This document shows, piece by piece, positions 36,434 through 45,084 of a stretch of 64,000 bases of DNA (position 1 is the stretch's first letter; each line of letters begins with the position of its first letter). The notes beneath the pieces are model-generated. The model saw nothing but the letters and a program-made list of their open reading frames with translations, ran no database searches and was not told the DNA's origin. Both the position numbers and the translations under genes were made by a program. The DNA is from an uncultured Lachnospira sp. (GTDB taxonomy: Bacteria; Bacillota; Clostridia; Lachnospirales; Lachnospiraceae): NCBI GenBank assembly GCA_946186125.1, contig CAMHLZ010000005.1, positions 19,659 to 83,658 on the forward strand, given 5' to 3'.

Positions 36434-37231
36434 TTATAGTTCTACTATATCAGAGGGCATATCACGCTTTGCAACCTGTATTTTAAAATCATCAGCGCAA
36501 TACGGATTGTCTCCTGTATTAATCTCTAATCTTACAGTCTCATATGCTAACATGTCATAATTGTTTTCTTTACTGAGATGTCCCAAAAATACATGTTTTA
36601 AATTATTATGTAATATTCTGCTCAAAAGTCTTCCTGAGTTCTCATTTGACAAGTGCCCCTTATCTCCAAGAATCCTTCTTTTCAAAACATACGGGTAACT
36701 GCCGGCTTCTAACATTCTGACATCATGATTTGCTTCAAGCAGAATACTGTTCACACCCTCAAGATGTGCGATAATATAATCATCATACACACCCATATCT
36801 GTCGCTACGGCAACACTTTTATCCTGATTTCTAACTTTATATGCTACCGGGTTTGCTGCATCATGAGAAACCGAAAACGGATTTATTTCTAAATCTTTTA
36901 TATTAAACGAAGTATCCGGCATTATATCGCAATATAATGTTTCTTCTATTTTTCCCAGATTATGATTATTCTTTACACATTCAATGGTTTCTCTGGTACC
37001 ATATATAGGAATATGATAAGCCCTTGAAACAACACCCAGACCGCTTATGTGATCACTGTGTTCATGTGTTACCAATATTGCGTCAATGTCTTTCAAAGAC
37101 AAATCCATTCCATTCAATCCAGATTCTATTCTTTTTTTACTAATTCCGGCATCAATAAGAATATGTGTATTATCTGTACCTACATATATACAATTCCCAC
37201 TGCTGCCACTTGCTATGCTTGCAAATCTCAT
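36434..37231 (-). CDS. MBL-fold metallohydrolase, WalJ/YycJ-like
   Basis: This 265-residue metallo-beta-lactamase-fold protein carries the metal motif THEHSDH at about residues 56-62, preceded by SIASGSSGNCIYV, the usual start of the YycJ/WalJ group of putative nucleases. Further ligands are seen in SHDAANPVAYKV and FLGHLSKENN. It is cytoplasmic. It starts 14 nt after asnB and no walRK genes are near, so a role in that pathway is not supported by context. Confidence 0.88.
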   Translation of the reverse strand: MRFASIASGSSGNCIYVGTDNTHILIDAGISKKRIESGLNGMDLSLKDIDAILVTHEHSDHISGLGVVSRAYHIPIYGTRETIECVKNNHNLGKIEETLYCDIMPDTSFNIKDLEINPFSVSHDAANPVAYKVRNQDKSVAVATDMGVYDDYIIAHLEGVNSILLEANHDVRMLEAGSYPYVLKRRILGDKGHLSNENSGRLLSRILHNNLKHVFLGHLSKENNYDMLAYETVRLEINTGDNPYCADDFKIQVAKRDMPSDIVEL

Positions 37232-37245
37232 CTGTTTCTCCCATT

Positions 37246-39087
37246 TTACCCGATTTCAACAAAATGTTTACGATACCATAACAAGAATGCATATATCGTC
37301 CATACTTTTCTCGAATTATCACACTTGCCGTTATAATGATCATCTAATAATTTTTCCAGTTCAGATGTATGGAAAAATTGTTCTGCTTCTTTAGATGTAA
37401 GTGTATCCTTTACCATGTGGTAATATTTGTCTTCACGAAGCCAATTACGCACCGGAATCGGAAATCCGAGTTTTTTTCTTTCAGCTGTTATATCCGGCAT
37501 AAATTCATTCGCTGCTTTTCTAAAATACCTTTTAGTCTCATGCTTGTCAACCCTGTGCTTTACGGGAACCGAAAACGCTACCTTAGCTACTTCTCTGTCT
37601 AAAAACGGAACTCTGACTTCCAAAGAATGTGCCATGCTCATCGTGTCTGCTTTATTCAGGATATCTCCCCAAAGCCACGTATTTATGTCTATATATTGCA
37701 TTTTTGTAATATCGTCTTTGTCCCTGACTTTATCATACAGCGGCTTTGTAATGCTCTGCGGTGTATGCTTTTTCTTTGGATTCTTTAATATTTTATATAC
37801 TTCTTTTGTTCTGAAAATATAAGCATTTCCTATATATCGTTCTTCTAAATCCTGCCCTGCCCTTATTATATAATTTTTTCCTTTAAATGACATTGGCAGC
37901 TTACTAAATGCTTTAGACAGCCCACGTCTTACCGGTTTTGGAATTTTATACATAGGTGCCAGTGCATATGGTGATTTATAAATATTATATCCTCCAAACA
38001 GTTCGTCCGAACCTTCTCCGGATAATACAACTTTTACCTGCTCACTTGCTAATTTACACAAGAAATACAAAGCTATACATGAAGGATCTGAAAGTGGTTC
38101 ATCAACGTGATTAAGAATAACCGGAAGCTCATCAAAAAATTCTTTGGTAGATATAAGCTTACTTTTATTCTTAACACCAACATAATCAGATAATGTCTTT
38201 GCAAGTGGAATTTCATTACATCTTGGATAATCAAATCCTACACTGAATGTCTTATCAAGATTACTTCTTGCAACGATATAACTCGAATCCACACCACCTG
38301 ATAGGAATCCGCCTACTTCCGTATCACTGATTTTATGTGCCTCTATAGAATTCTTCATGACATCATTCACCATTTTGACTGCATCATCAAAAGAAATGGT
38401 ATCATCAGTATTAAATACAGGCTCCCAATATCTCTCTATTTCAAATTTTCCGTCTTTCCAAAAAAGACAGTGTGCCGGCGGCAATCGGAATATTCCTTTA
38501 TAAAATGTTTCATCTAGCACCGAATATTGAAATGATAAATAACTTTCCAATGCTTCCTCGTTAAGTTTTTTCTTAACTGTCGGAAACTTAAGAATAGACT
38601 TTATCTCTGAACCAAACACGAAATCCTTACCAATATTCGTATAATATAACGGCTTAATACCAAAAATATCTCTTGCTATAAGCATCTCTTTTTTATTGAT
38701 GTCCCATATTGCAAATGCATACATGCCTCTCAACATCTTAAGAAGTTTTTTACCATACTCTTCGTACCCATGCACCAAAACCTCCGTATCAGCATCAGTC
38801 TTGAATACATGTCCTCTGGTAATCAAATCTTCTTTTATAGTCTGATAATTATATATCTCTCCATTAAATACAACAACTAAAGAACCATCTTCATTGTACA
38901 TAGGCTGTTTTCCGTTATTGATTCCAATAATACTCAATCTTCTGAAACCAAGACCGGTCATATCATCTATATGAGTTCCTGAATCATCCGGACCCCTGTG
39001 AATTATAGCATTCATCATTTCAATCAAGTTTTCGCTATATTCCTGCGCTTTTCCTTCTTCAGTAATATATCCCGCAAATCCACACAT
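37246..39087 (-). CDS. asnB: Asparagine synthetase (glutamine-hydrolysing)
   Basis: The 613-residue enzyme makes asparagine from aspartate, glutamine and ATP. The N-terminal glutaminase domain starts with the catalytic Cys2 (MCGFAGYI) and includes HRGPDDSG. The synthetase domain has the PPi loop SGGVDSSY and EVRVPFLD near the C-terminus. Length and motifs are normal for AsnB. The 97-nt upstream spacer shows no T-box-like structure that I can see. Confidence 0.96.
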   Translation of the reverse strand: MCGFAGYITEEGKAQEYSENLIEMMNAIIHRGPDDSGTHIDDMTGLGFRRLSIIGINNGKQPMYNEDGSLVVVFNGEIYNYQTIKEDLITRGHVFKTDADTEVLVHGYEEYGKKLLKMLRGMYAFAIWDINKKEMLIARDIFGIKPLYYTNIGKDFVFGSEIKSILKFPTVKKKLNEEALESYLSFQYSVLDETFYKGIFRLPPAHCLFWKDGKFEIERYWEPVFNTDDTISFDDAVKMVNDVMKNSIEAHKISDTEVGGFLSGGVDSSYIVARSNLDKTFSVGFDYPRCNEIPLAKTLSDYVGVKNKSKLISTKEFFDELPVILNHVDEPLSDPSCIALYFLCKLASEQVKVVLSGEGSDELFGGYNIYKSPYALAPMYKIPKPVRRGLSKAFSKLPMSFKGKNYIIRAGQDLEERYIGNAYIFRTKEVYKILKNPKKKHTPQSITKPLYDKVRDKDDITKMQYIDINTWLWGDILNKADTMSMAHSLEVRVPFLDREVAKVAFSVPVKHRVDKHETKRYFRKAANEFMPDITAERKKLGFPIPVRNWLREDKYYHMVKDTLTSKEAEQFFHTSELEKLLDDHYNGKCDNSRKVWTIYAFLLWYRKHFVEIG

Positions 39088-39184
39088 TCTTCATCATTCC
39101 TTTCCACGCAATCATATCACAAATGTATATTATGTTGCAATAATTTGTTTGCATATATTAGTTATTTCTATAATATAATATTTT

Positions 39185-40093
39185 ATGATTAAAAAAATTT
39201 TATATTTAAATGCAATAATAGTATTTATTCTTTTAATTTTATATAACAGAATTGTTTTTTCCGGTGCCCAAAAAGGTATTGAGCTTATAATGTGTACAAT
39301 AGTTCCATCTATTTTTCCTTTTTTAATAATTTCCGGAATATTTTCTGCCACAAACATAATCAGATTTACAGGACATTTACTATATCCTATAATTCACAAG
39401 ACTCTTGGACTCTCTTCTGCATCAGGATATATCATACTAATCGGTTTTTTTTGTGGTTATCCTATAGCATCCAAAGTATGCTCTGAATTAGTTGAATCAG
39501 GACAAATATCAGTAAATGAAGGTAACTATCTGCTTACATTTATTAATAATCCAAGTCCTTCCTTCGTTTTTACATATATATCAGGTATACTACTGCATAA
39601 TACATCAAGTAACACTAAGTTAGCAATTGCTATATATACTCCTGTTATCCTGACTGCATTTATAATAAACCCTTTTGTAAGAAAAAATTTTAACTATTCA
39701 TCTCTGTCTTTACATGATAACACGCCGGATAATTACATTGATTTCGAGAAAATATTTGATTCATCTTTGATTACGATGATTCATATTTCAGAATACGTTC
39801 TGATATTTTCCATATTATGTGAATTTATAAAACTGATTCCCTGCAGAATATGTTCTATAGTTATTTCGGCATTATTAGAAATAACAAACGGAACATACGT
39901 AATAGGAATAAGCACACTGCCTTATAAAATCAGATATTATGCCATTATTTTTTTCACATCACTTGGCGGATTGTCTGCATCTTTACAAGTAAAAAGTGTA
40001 ATCAGATGCAGTTCTCTAAGTATTAAATGGTATATAGCCGGCAAGTTGTTATCTTCTACATTAACTCTGCTCCTAATCATGATATTCTTATAA
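39185..40093 (+). CDS. ylbJ: Sporulation integral membrane protein YlbJ family
   Basis: This 302-residue protein has about eight membrane segments and the nucleoside-recognition (Gate) type motifs GFFCGYPIASKVCSEL and the paired TFINNPSPSF. YlbJ is needed for spore cortex formation in Bacillus. Its presence fits a clostridial relative, though many Lachnospiraceae keep it without obvious sporulation. It lies convergent to the coiled-coil gene, with a bidirectional terminator between, and divergent from asnB. No strong ribosome binding site is visible before the ATG. Confidence 0.88.
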   Translation: MIKKILYLNAIIVFILLILYNRIVFSGAQKGIELIMCTIVPSIFPFLIISGIFSATNIIRFTGHLLYPIIHKTLGLSSASGYIILIGFFCGYPIASKVCSELVESGQISVNEGNYLLTFINNPSPSFVFTYISGILLHNTSSNTKLAIAIYTPVILTAFIINPFVRKNFNYSSLSLHDNTPDNYIDFEKIFDSSLITMIHISEYVLIFSILCEFIKLIPCRICSIVISALLEITNGTYVIGISTLPYKIRYYAIIFFTSLGGLSASLQVKSVIRCSSLSIKWYIAGKLLSSTLTLLLIMIFL

Positions 40094-40100
40094 CGCAGAA

Positions 40101-40129
40101 TAAACGTCAGGACAAATGCCTGACGTTTA
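40101..40129. terminator. Bidirectional terminator, ylbJ / coiled-coil gene
   Basis: TAAACGTCAGG-ACAAATG-CCTGACGTTTA is a perfect stem in the 39-nt gap between convergent genes. Confidence 0.85.
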
Positions 40130-40132
40130 TAA

Positions 40133-40783
40133 TCACTCTGTATCCATATTTTCTTCAAGAATCTCTTCATCAAATCCAATCTCAAGATTATCAGCAAAAT
40201 CATCATCTATTCCATTATCTTCATTTTCCTGTACATTCTCATCATCTGAAGGATATAGCTCACTCCTGTTAGCAACAACAACATCCAAACTCTGATTCAA
40301 TGATTTCATGAAATTATCATACTTTATAGTAACGTTTTCCATAGTATGAGTAATAATATTTTGAAGATTAGCTAAGACATCATCAGTATATTGCATAGCA
40401 CCACTTCGTATAGTATTCGCATCCTGATTCGCACTGTCTAATATCTCCTGTGCCTGTGCCTGCGCCTGTGCAACAATACTATCGGCTTCTTCATAAGCCT
40501 GAGTCATAATCTCATGCTGGCTTATCAACTCTTCCTTCTGCTCATTCGCCTTTTGTAATATGGCATCAGCCTTTGCCTTTGCATCTTTTAATATCGCATC
40601 CTTATTTGCTATAATTCTTTTATATTTTTTTATCTCATCAGGAGTCTTTAGTCTTAATTCAGAAATAAGTTCATCAATCTCCTCTTTATTAACTATAATC
40701 TTCGTACCATTTGACAATGGCTGAAATTTACAATTATCCAAATAATCTTCTATCTCTATAATAGTCTGTTCAATCTTACTCAT
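40133..40783 (-). CDS. DivIVA/V-ATPase subunit H-like coiled-coil protein
   Basis: This protein of about 216 residues begins MSKIEQTIIEIEDYLDN. An AAAGGATG about 11 nt upstream supports this start over an ATG four codons earlier, which overlaps that site. Residues about 65-150 are an Ala/Gln-rich coiled coil (AQAQAQEILDSANQ) and the C-terminus is strongly acidic. Such proteins are often annotated as vacuolar H+-ATPase subunit H or DivIVA-like and sit near rsmD-coaD in Clostridia. A role in envelope or division-site organisation is plausible but not shown. coaD is missing between it and rsmD. Confidence 0.8.
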   Translation of the reverse strand: MSKIEQTIIEIEDYLDNCKFQPLSNGTKIIVNKEEIDELISELRLKTPDEIKKYKRIIANKDAILKDAKAKADAILQKANEQKEELISQHEIMTQAYEEADSIVAQAQAQAQEILDSANQDANTIRSGAMQYTDDVLANLQNIITHTMENVTIKYDNFMKSLNQSLDVVVANRSELYPSDDENVQENEDNGIDDDFADNLEIGFDEEILEENMDTE

Positions 40784-40854
40784 ACTAAGCAACATCCTTT
40801 CATGTATAATACCAACCCATATAATATTACCACGTATTTAAAAATAAAACAATC

Positions 40855-41415
40855 CTACATTTTTTCTTTTTGCATGAAAACATGCTTATTTGTTTTATAC
40901 ATTTTCTCTTTTATTAATTTAAACCCTGTATCACCAAGATAAGACATATCTGTCTGCTTCGAACATTCAGCAATAACAACCGTATTTTCATCCATTATAC
41001 TACTTTTAGATAATATTTTTAAAACGTTTTTTTCATGTGCACAATTATACGGCGGATCCATAAATATATAATCAAAAACTTCATTTTTTGTTCCAAGAAT
41101 ATTTATGGCAGACTCAGCTTTCATGCTCATCACTTCTGCTTTGTCTTGTAATCGTGTAAATTGCAGATTTTCTTTAATACACATTACAGCTTTGGGATTA
41201 ATTTCAACAAATACGGCTTTTTTCGCACCCCTGCTTAATGCCTCAATGCCTATTGCACCACTTCCGCTGAATAAATCCAAAAATCTGCACCCATACATGT
41301 CGTCGTGTATCATATTAAATAATGTTTCTTTGATACGGTCTGTCGTCGGTCTGGTATCATTGCCTTCTATAGTTTTTAATCGTAAACTCTTTGCTCTTCC
41401 TGATATCACTCGCAT
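40855..41415 (-). CDS. rsmD: 16S rRNA (guanine966-N2)-methyltransferase RsmD
   Basis: The start is set at MRVISGRAKSLRL, which has AGGGAG upstream and the canonical family N-terminus. Upstream in-frame codons run into the cheR terminator and are not coding. The 186 residues show the SAM-binding FLDLFSGSGAIGIEALSRGA and the catalytic IFMDPPYN. It methylates small-subunit rRNA. It is separated from cheR by a hairpin and is followed by the coiled-coil gene. Confidence 0.95.
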   Translation of the reverse strand: MRVISGRAKSLRLKTIEGNDTRPTTDRIKETLFNMIHDDMYGCRFLDLFSGSGAIGIEALSRGAKKAVFVEINPKAVMCIKENLQFTRLQDKAEVMSMKAESAINILGTKNEVFDYIFMDPPYNCAHEKNVLKILSKSSIMDENTVVIAECSKQTDMSYLGDTGFKLIKEKMYKTNKHVFMQKEKM

Positions 41416-41446
41416 ATTGAATCTCCCTGATAAAATATTCTTAACA

Positions 41447-41478
41447 GTAAAAGCAAGTCTCAAAAGACTTGCTTTTAC
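41447..41478 (-). terminator. Terminator-like hairpin between cheR and rsmD
   Basis: GTAAAAGCAAGTCT-CAAA-AGACTTGCTTTTAC is a perfect 14-bp stem 1 nt beyond the cheR stop. It has no long T run outside the stem. Confidence 0.75.
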
Positions 41479-41479
41479 A

Positions 41480-42253
41480 TTATATCTTTCTGTAGAAAAA
41501 AGATTTTGTTGATTCAAAATTTAAGTTTTTGTAATTTACTATCTGTTCTGTACTGCCAACAAATAATATACCACCTTTTTTTAATGAATCATTAAACTTC
41601 TTATAAATCTCATTTTTCGCATCATCTGTAAAATATATAACAACATTCCTACAAACAATCATATCACAGCCTGTAGGATAACTGTCTTTTAACAGATTAT
41701 GCTGCTTAAACTCAACACGAGATTTCACCTCATCGTTGACCTGATAATTATTTTCACCAATCTTGGTCATATACTTGTCAACATATTTTCTCGGTAAACC
41801 TAAAAGGCTTTTTTTATTGTAGAGACCAGCTCTGGCTTTTTCAAGAACCTGCTTGTCAATATCTGTAGCAATTATCTTAATCTGATTCAATGGAATAAAA
41901 TCAGCTAACGTCATCACTAACGAATATGGCTCATCTCCTGTGGAACAGGCAGCACTCCATATCTTGAGACTTTTTCCAAATTGTTTAATAAGATACGGAT
42001 ATAGCTCTTTCTCAAGATATTCCCACTGCTCAGGATTTCGATAAAACTCAGACACATTAATAGTCAGGTAATTAACGAATTCCTCAAATAATGCAGTATC
42101 GTTCTTTAAAGCCAAAACATAATCATCATACCCCTTATACTTATTCTTTGTTATTAATGTATCGATTCTACGCTTCATCTGACGCTCTTTATATGCATTC
42201 AAATCAATACGGGTTAATTTAAAAACCTGTTCTTTAAATCCTGTATAATCCAA
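41480..42253 (-). CDS. cheR: CheR chemotaxis glutamate O-methyltransferase
   Basis: CheR methylates glutamates of chemoreceptors with SAM. The 257 residues have the all-alpha N-terminal domain (about 1-75), then the catalytic domain with IWSAACSTGDEPYSLVM, IIATDIDKQVLEKARAGLYN and MIVCRNVVIYF. This is full length. No other chemotaxis genes are nearby, so it is an isolated cheR. It follows rpsA by about 90 nt. Confidence 0.93.
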   Translation of the reverse strand: MDYTGFKEQVFKLTRIDLNAYKERQMKRRIDTLITKNKYKGYDDYVLALKNDTALFEEFVNYLTINVSEFYRNPEQWEYLEKELYPYLIKQFGKSLKIWSAACSTGDEPYSLVMTLADFIPLNQIKIIATDIDKQVLEKARAGLYNKKSLLGLPRKYVDKYMTKIGENNYQVNDEVKSRVEFKQHNLLKDSYPTGCDMIVCRNVVIYFTDDAKNEIYKKFNDSLKKGGILFVGSTEQIVNYKNLNFESTKSFFYRKI

Positions 42254-42345
42254 AGATTATTCACCTCCAAATTATTATGCACCCGAAAATCATAATTGAA
42301 CTTCGATACTAAACATTTACAAGCACATTATAAAGTTTCCTACAA

Positions 42346-43428
42346 TTAATCTTCCTTTTCTTCAGTTGACTCATTATCTTTTAAAAGAGCTTTTATGCTT
42401 AAGCTGATTTTCTTCTCGTCAGCATTGAAATCTACAACTTTAGCTTCAACTTCCTGGCCAACTTTTAATACATCAGCAGGCTTATCAATATGCTCTTTTG
42501 CAATCTGAGAAACATGTAAAAGTGCGTCAACACCTGTTTCTAATTCAACAAATGCACCAAAATCTGTCATTCTGGCAACTGTTCCTTTTACTACACTGCC
42601 AACTGCATAGTTAGCAGATGCTTTTAACCAAGGATTTGTATCATCAAACTTAAGACTTAACGCAATCTTCTCACCATTAATTTCTTTAACAAGAACCTTA
42701 AGTTCTGTTCCAACTTTGAAATTCTTCTTTGGATTCTCAACTCTTCCCCATGACATCTCTGAAATGTGAAGCAATCCGTCAATTCCACCTAAATCGATGA
42801 AAGCACCAAAATCAGTAACATTCTTAACAACACCTGTAACTGTCTGTCCAACTTTAATGCTGTCAAGTAATTCTTTTCTCTTCTCAGCTTTCTCAGCAGC
42901 TAATAACTGCTTACGGTCACCAATGATTCTTCTCTTTCTTGGGTTGAATTCTGTAATAACAAATTCAATCTCCTGTCCCATGTACTTATTCAAGTCTTTT
43001 TCAAAAGTGTCTGATACAAGACTTGCCGGAATAAATACTCTTGACTCTTCAACTGATACACTTAATCCGCCCGGATTAACCTGTACAACTTTTGCCTTAA
43101 GAACCTCTTTAGCATCAAATGCTTCTTCAAGTCTCTTATTTCCTTTTTCTGCTGCAAGCTTCTTATAAGATAACATAACCTGACCTTCGCCATCATTTAC
43201 CTTAACAACTTTAGCTTCCATCTTGTCTCCAACAGATACGCATGTAGTGAGATCTACATTCGGTGTATTGGTATATTCGTTTCTTGAAATAATACCATCT
43301 GACTTGTAACCTATATTCAAGACGATTTCATCTTCTTTTACGCTGATTACTGTGCCTTCAACAATCTCTCCTGTACGTATTTGTTTCATTTCTGTTTCTT
43401 CAAACATCTGTTCAAAACTTTCTGACAT
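42346..43428 (-). CDS. rpsA: S1 RNA-binding protein (ribosomal protein S1 homologue)
   Basis: This 360-residue protein has four S1 domains at about 18-86, 103-170, 188-257 and 274-345. The third and fourth are the most typical (VKNVTDFGAFIDLGGIDGLLHISEMSW). It probably helps mRNA binding on the ribosome. The start lies 17 nt inside the ispH 3' end, with GAGGAGG about 9 nt upstream. Many Clostridia encode IspH and S1 as one fused protein. Here they are separate but overlapping. Confidence 0.94.
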   Translation of the reverse strand: MSESFEQMFEETEMKQIRTGEIVEGTVISVKEDEIVLNIGYKSDGIISRNEYTNTPNVDLTTCVSVGDKMEAKVVKVNDGEGQVMLSYKKLAAEKGNKRLEEAFDAKEVLKAKVVQVNPGGLSVSVEESRVFIPASLVSDTFEKDLNKYMGQEIEFVITEFNPRKRRIIGDRKQLLAAEKAEKRKELLDSIKVGQTVTGVVKNVTDFGAFIDLGGIDGLLHISEMSWGRVENPKKNFKVGTELKVLVKEINGEKIALSLKFDDTNPWLKASANYAVGSVVKGTVARMTDFGAFVELETGVDALLHVSQIAKEHIDKPADVLKVGQEVEAKVVDFNADEKKISLSIKALLKDNESTEEKED

Positions 43429-44263
43429 TAGTATGAACCTCCTCGATAATATTATTTGGGGTTGATGCCCCAGCTGTAATACCTACGCAACTACTAGATT
43501 GAAGTTCGCACAAATCGATATCTTCTATTGTTTGTATATAATATGTTCTCATACATTCCTTACGACATATTTCATATAACTTCTGTGTATTAGAACTGTT
43601 TTTTCCACCTATTACAATCATAGAATCAACATTTGCCGCTATTTTCTTTGCTTCCGCCTGTCGTTCGTGTGTCGCGTTACATATAGTATCTAAAACATTT
43701 ATATCATAACTCTTTTTAGAAATAATTTCAACAAGATATTTAAATTTATTGTAATTAAATGTCGTTTGAGATACGATACATATTTTTTCACCGGGTGCTA
43801 CAATAAATTTATCGGCTTCTTCTTCATTTCCGATAATAGTAGTATTTTTACCCGACCATCCTCTTATACCCTTTACTTCAGGATGTTCTTTGTTGCCTAT
43901 TATAACTATATGTCTACCTTTATTCTTTTCTTTTTCTACGATTTTATGTATTTTTAACACAAAAGGACACGTAGCATCTACAATATGCAAATTATTGCTT
44001 TTTGCAATATCATATACTTCCTTGTCAACACCGTGGGAACGAATAATCACTATCCCCTCCTTAACATTTCTCAATTCATCTTTTGAATTTATAATTGAAA
44101 CACCTTTTTTCGCAAGATCGTTCACTACCTCTTCATTATGTATTATAGGTCCATAGGTATAAATTTTTTTTTCATCTGAACATTTTATCTGTTCATAAAC
44201 TTTATCTACTGCCCTTTTTACTCCAAAGCAAAATCCTGCTGTTTTTGCAACAATTACTTCCAC
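43412..44263 (-). CDS. ispH: 4-hydroxy-3-methylbut-2-enyl diphosphate reductase
   Basis: IspH makes IPP and DMAPP in the last step of the MEP isoprenoid pathway, using an iron-sulfur cluster. The 283 residues carry the three cluster cysteines: Cys12 in AGFCFGVKRA, Cys99 in DATCPFV and Cys195 in DTICNATHERQ. Length is that of the stand-alone enzyme. The start abuts the cmk stop (TAATG-type), and the 3' end overlaps rpsA by 17 nt, which suggests coupled translation of cmk-ispH-rpsA. Confidence 0.97.
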   Translation of the reverse strand: MEVIVAKTAGFCFGVKRAVDKVYEQIKCSDEKKIYTYGPIIHNEEVVNDLAKKGVSIINSKDELRNVKEGIVIIRSHGVDKEVYDIAKSNNLHIVDATCPFVLKIHKIVEKEKNKGRHIVIIGNKEHPEVKGIRGWSGKNTTIIGNEEEADKFIVAPGEKICIVSQTTFNYNKFKYLVEIISKKSYDINVLDTICNATHERQAEAKKIAANVDSMIVIGGKNSSNTQKLYEICRKECMRTYYIQTIEDIDLCELQSSSCVGITAGASTPNNIIEEVHTNVRKF

Positions 44264-44931
44264 TATATATTTTTCTCCTCTATTATTTTTTTGATAGTAT
44301 CAACTACCTGCTCTATTGTCATATCAGAACTGTCAACTCTTATAGAATCTTCTGTTTCCGTTAAAGGAGCAATATCACGATGTATGTCTCTATAATCTCT
44401 TTCTTCTATATCTTTTTCAATTTCTTCAAGTGTACATTCTATTCCTTTTTCGGTCTGCTCAAGATATCTCCTTTTAGCTCTTGTTTTCACACTTGCCGTA
44501 AGATATATCTTAACCTGAGCATCTGGCAGCACAAAACTTCCTATATCCCTTCCATCCATAATCACATTTTCTCTCCGGGCTATATCTCTTTGCAAATCAA
44601 GCAGCTCATCCCTTACACCTTTGTAAACAGAAATAGAAGAAGTCATACGGCTTACTTCCTCAGTTCTTATAAGATGATTCACTTCTTCACCGTTTAAATA
44701 CATTTTTTGCTCACCATCTTCGTATTTTACCTCTACTGAAGATTTCCTGCAAATATCATTAACCTTCTGCTCTTCCGACGAACCTGCACCTTCTTTTATA
44801 CATGCCAGTGCCAGTGTTCTGTATATTGCACCTGTATCCACATACACAAATCCTATATCTGATGCTATTTTCTTCGCTATAGTACTTTTTCCTGCTCCTG
44901 CAGGTCCGTCAATTGCTACATTCATTCTCAT
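44263..44931 (-). CDS. cmk: Cytidylate kinase
   Basis: Cmk phosphorylates CMP and dCMP. The start MRMNVAIDGPAGAGKS is chosen because GGAG, 6 nt upstream, comes from the end of intergenic element copy D. The 222 residues show the P loop GPAGAGKST, the YVDTGAIYR segment and MDGRDIGSFVLP. It heads the cmk-ispH-rpsA group, a common order in Clostridia. Confidence 0.96.
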   Translation of the reverse strand: MRMNVAIDGPAGAGKSTIAKKIASDIGFVYVDTGAIYRTLALACIKEGAGSSEEQKVNDICRKSSVEVKYEDGEQKMYLNGEEVNHLIRTEEVSRMTSSISVYKGVRDELLDLQRDIARRENVIMDGRDIGSFVLPDAQVKIYLTASVKTRAKRRYLEQTEKGIECTLEEIEKDIEERDYRDIHRDIAPLTETEDSIRVDSSDMTIEQVVDTIKKIIEEKNI

Positions 44932-44937
44932 ACTAAT

Positions 44938-45073
44938 CTCCATTCCGCAGACACTTCATGTCGGAGGAATCGCGAGCTGAATGTGTGATTCAGCTCTGCG
45001 AGAATTGCAATTTGTGGTGCCTGCGGCACAAATTGGCGTGTGAAAAATCATATATCATTATGATTTTTCACAC
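44938..45073 (-). repeat. Intergenic hairpin element, copy D (flavoprotein gene / cmk)
   Basis: This is the longest copy. On the - strand it holds the hairpin GTGTGAAAAATCATA/TATGATTTTTCACAC (45038-45073), the stem CAATTTGTG/CACAAATTG (45008-45035) and a third stem AGCTGAAT/ATTCAGCT (44975-44995). The final CTGCGGAATGGAG gives the ribosome binding site of cmk. Confidence 0.82.
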
Positions 45074-45084
45074 TAATCTGCTCC

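Noticed and set aside
39088..39184. A T-box or other riboswitch before asnB.
   Set aside because: The spacer is only 97 nt, and no T-box sequence or specifier stem can be seen.
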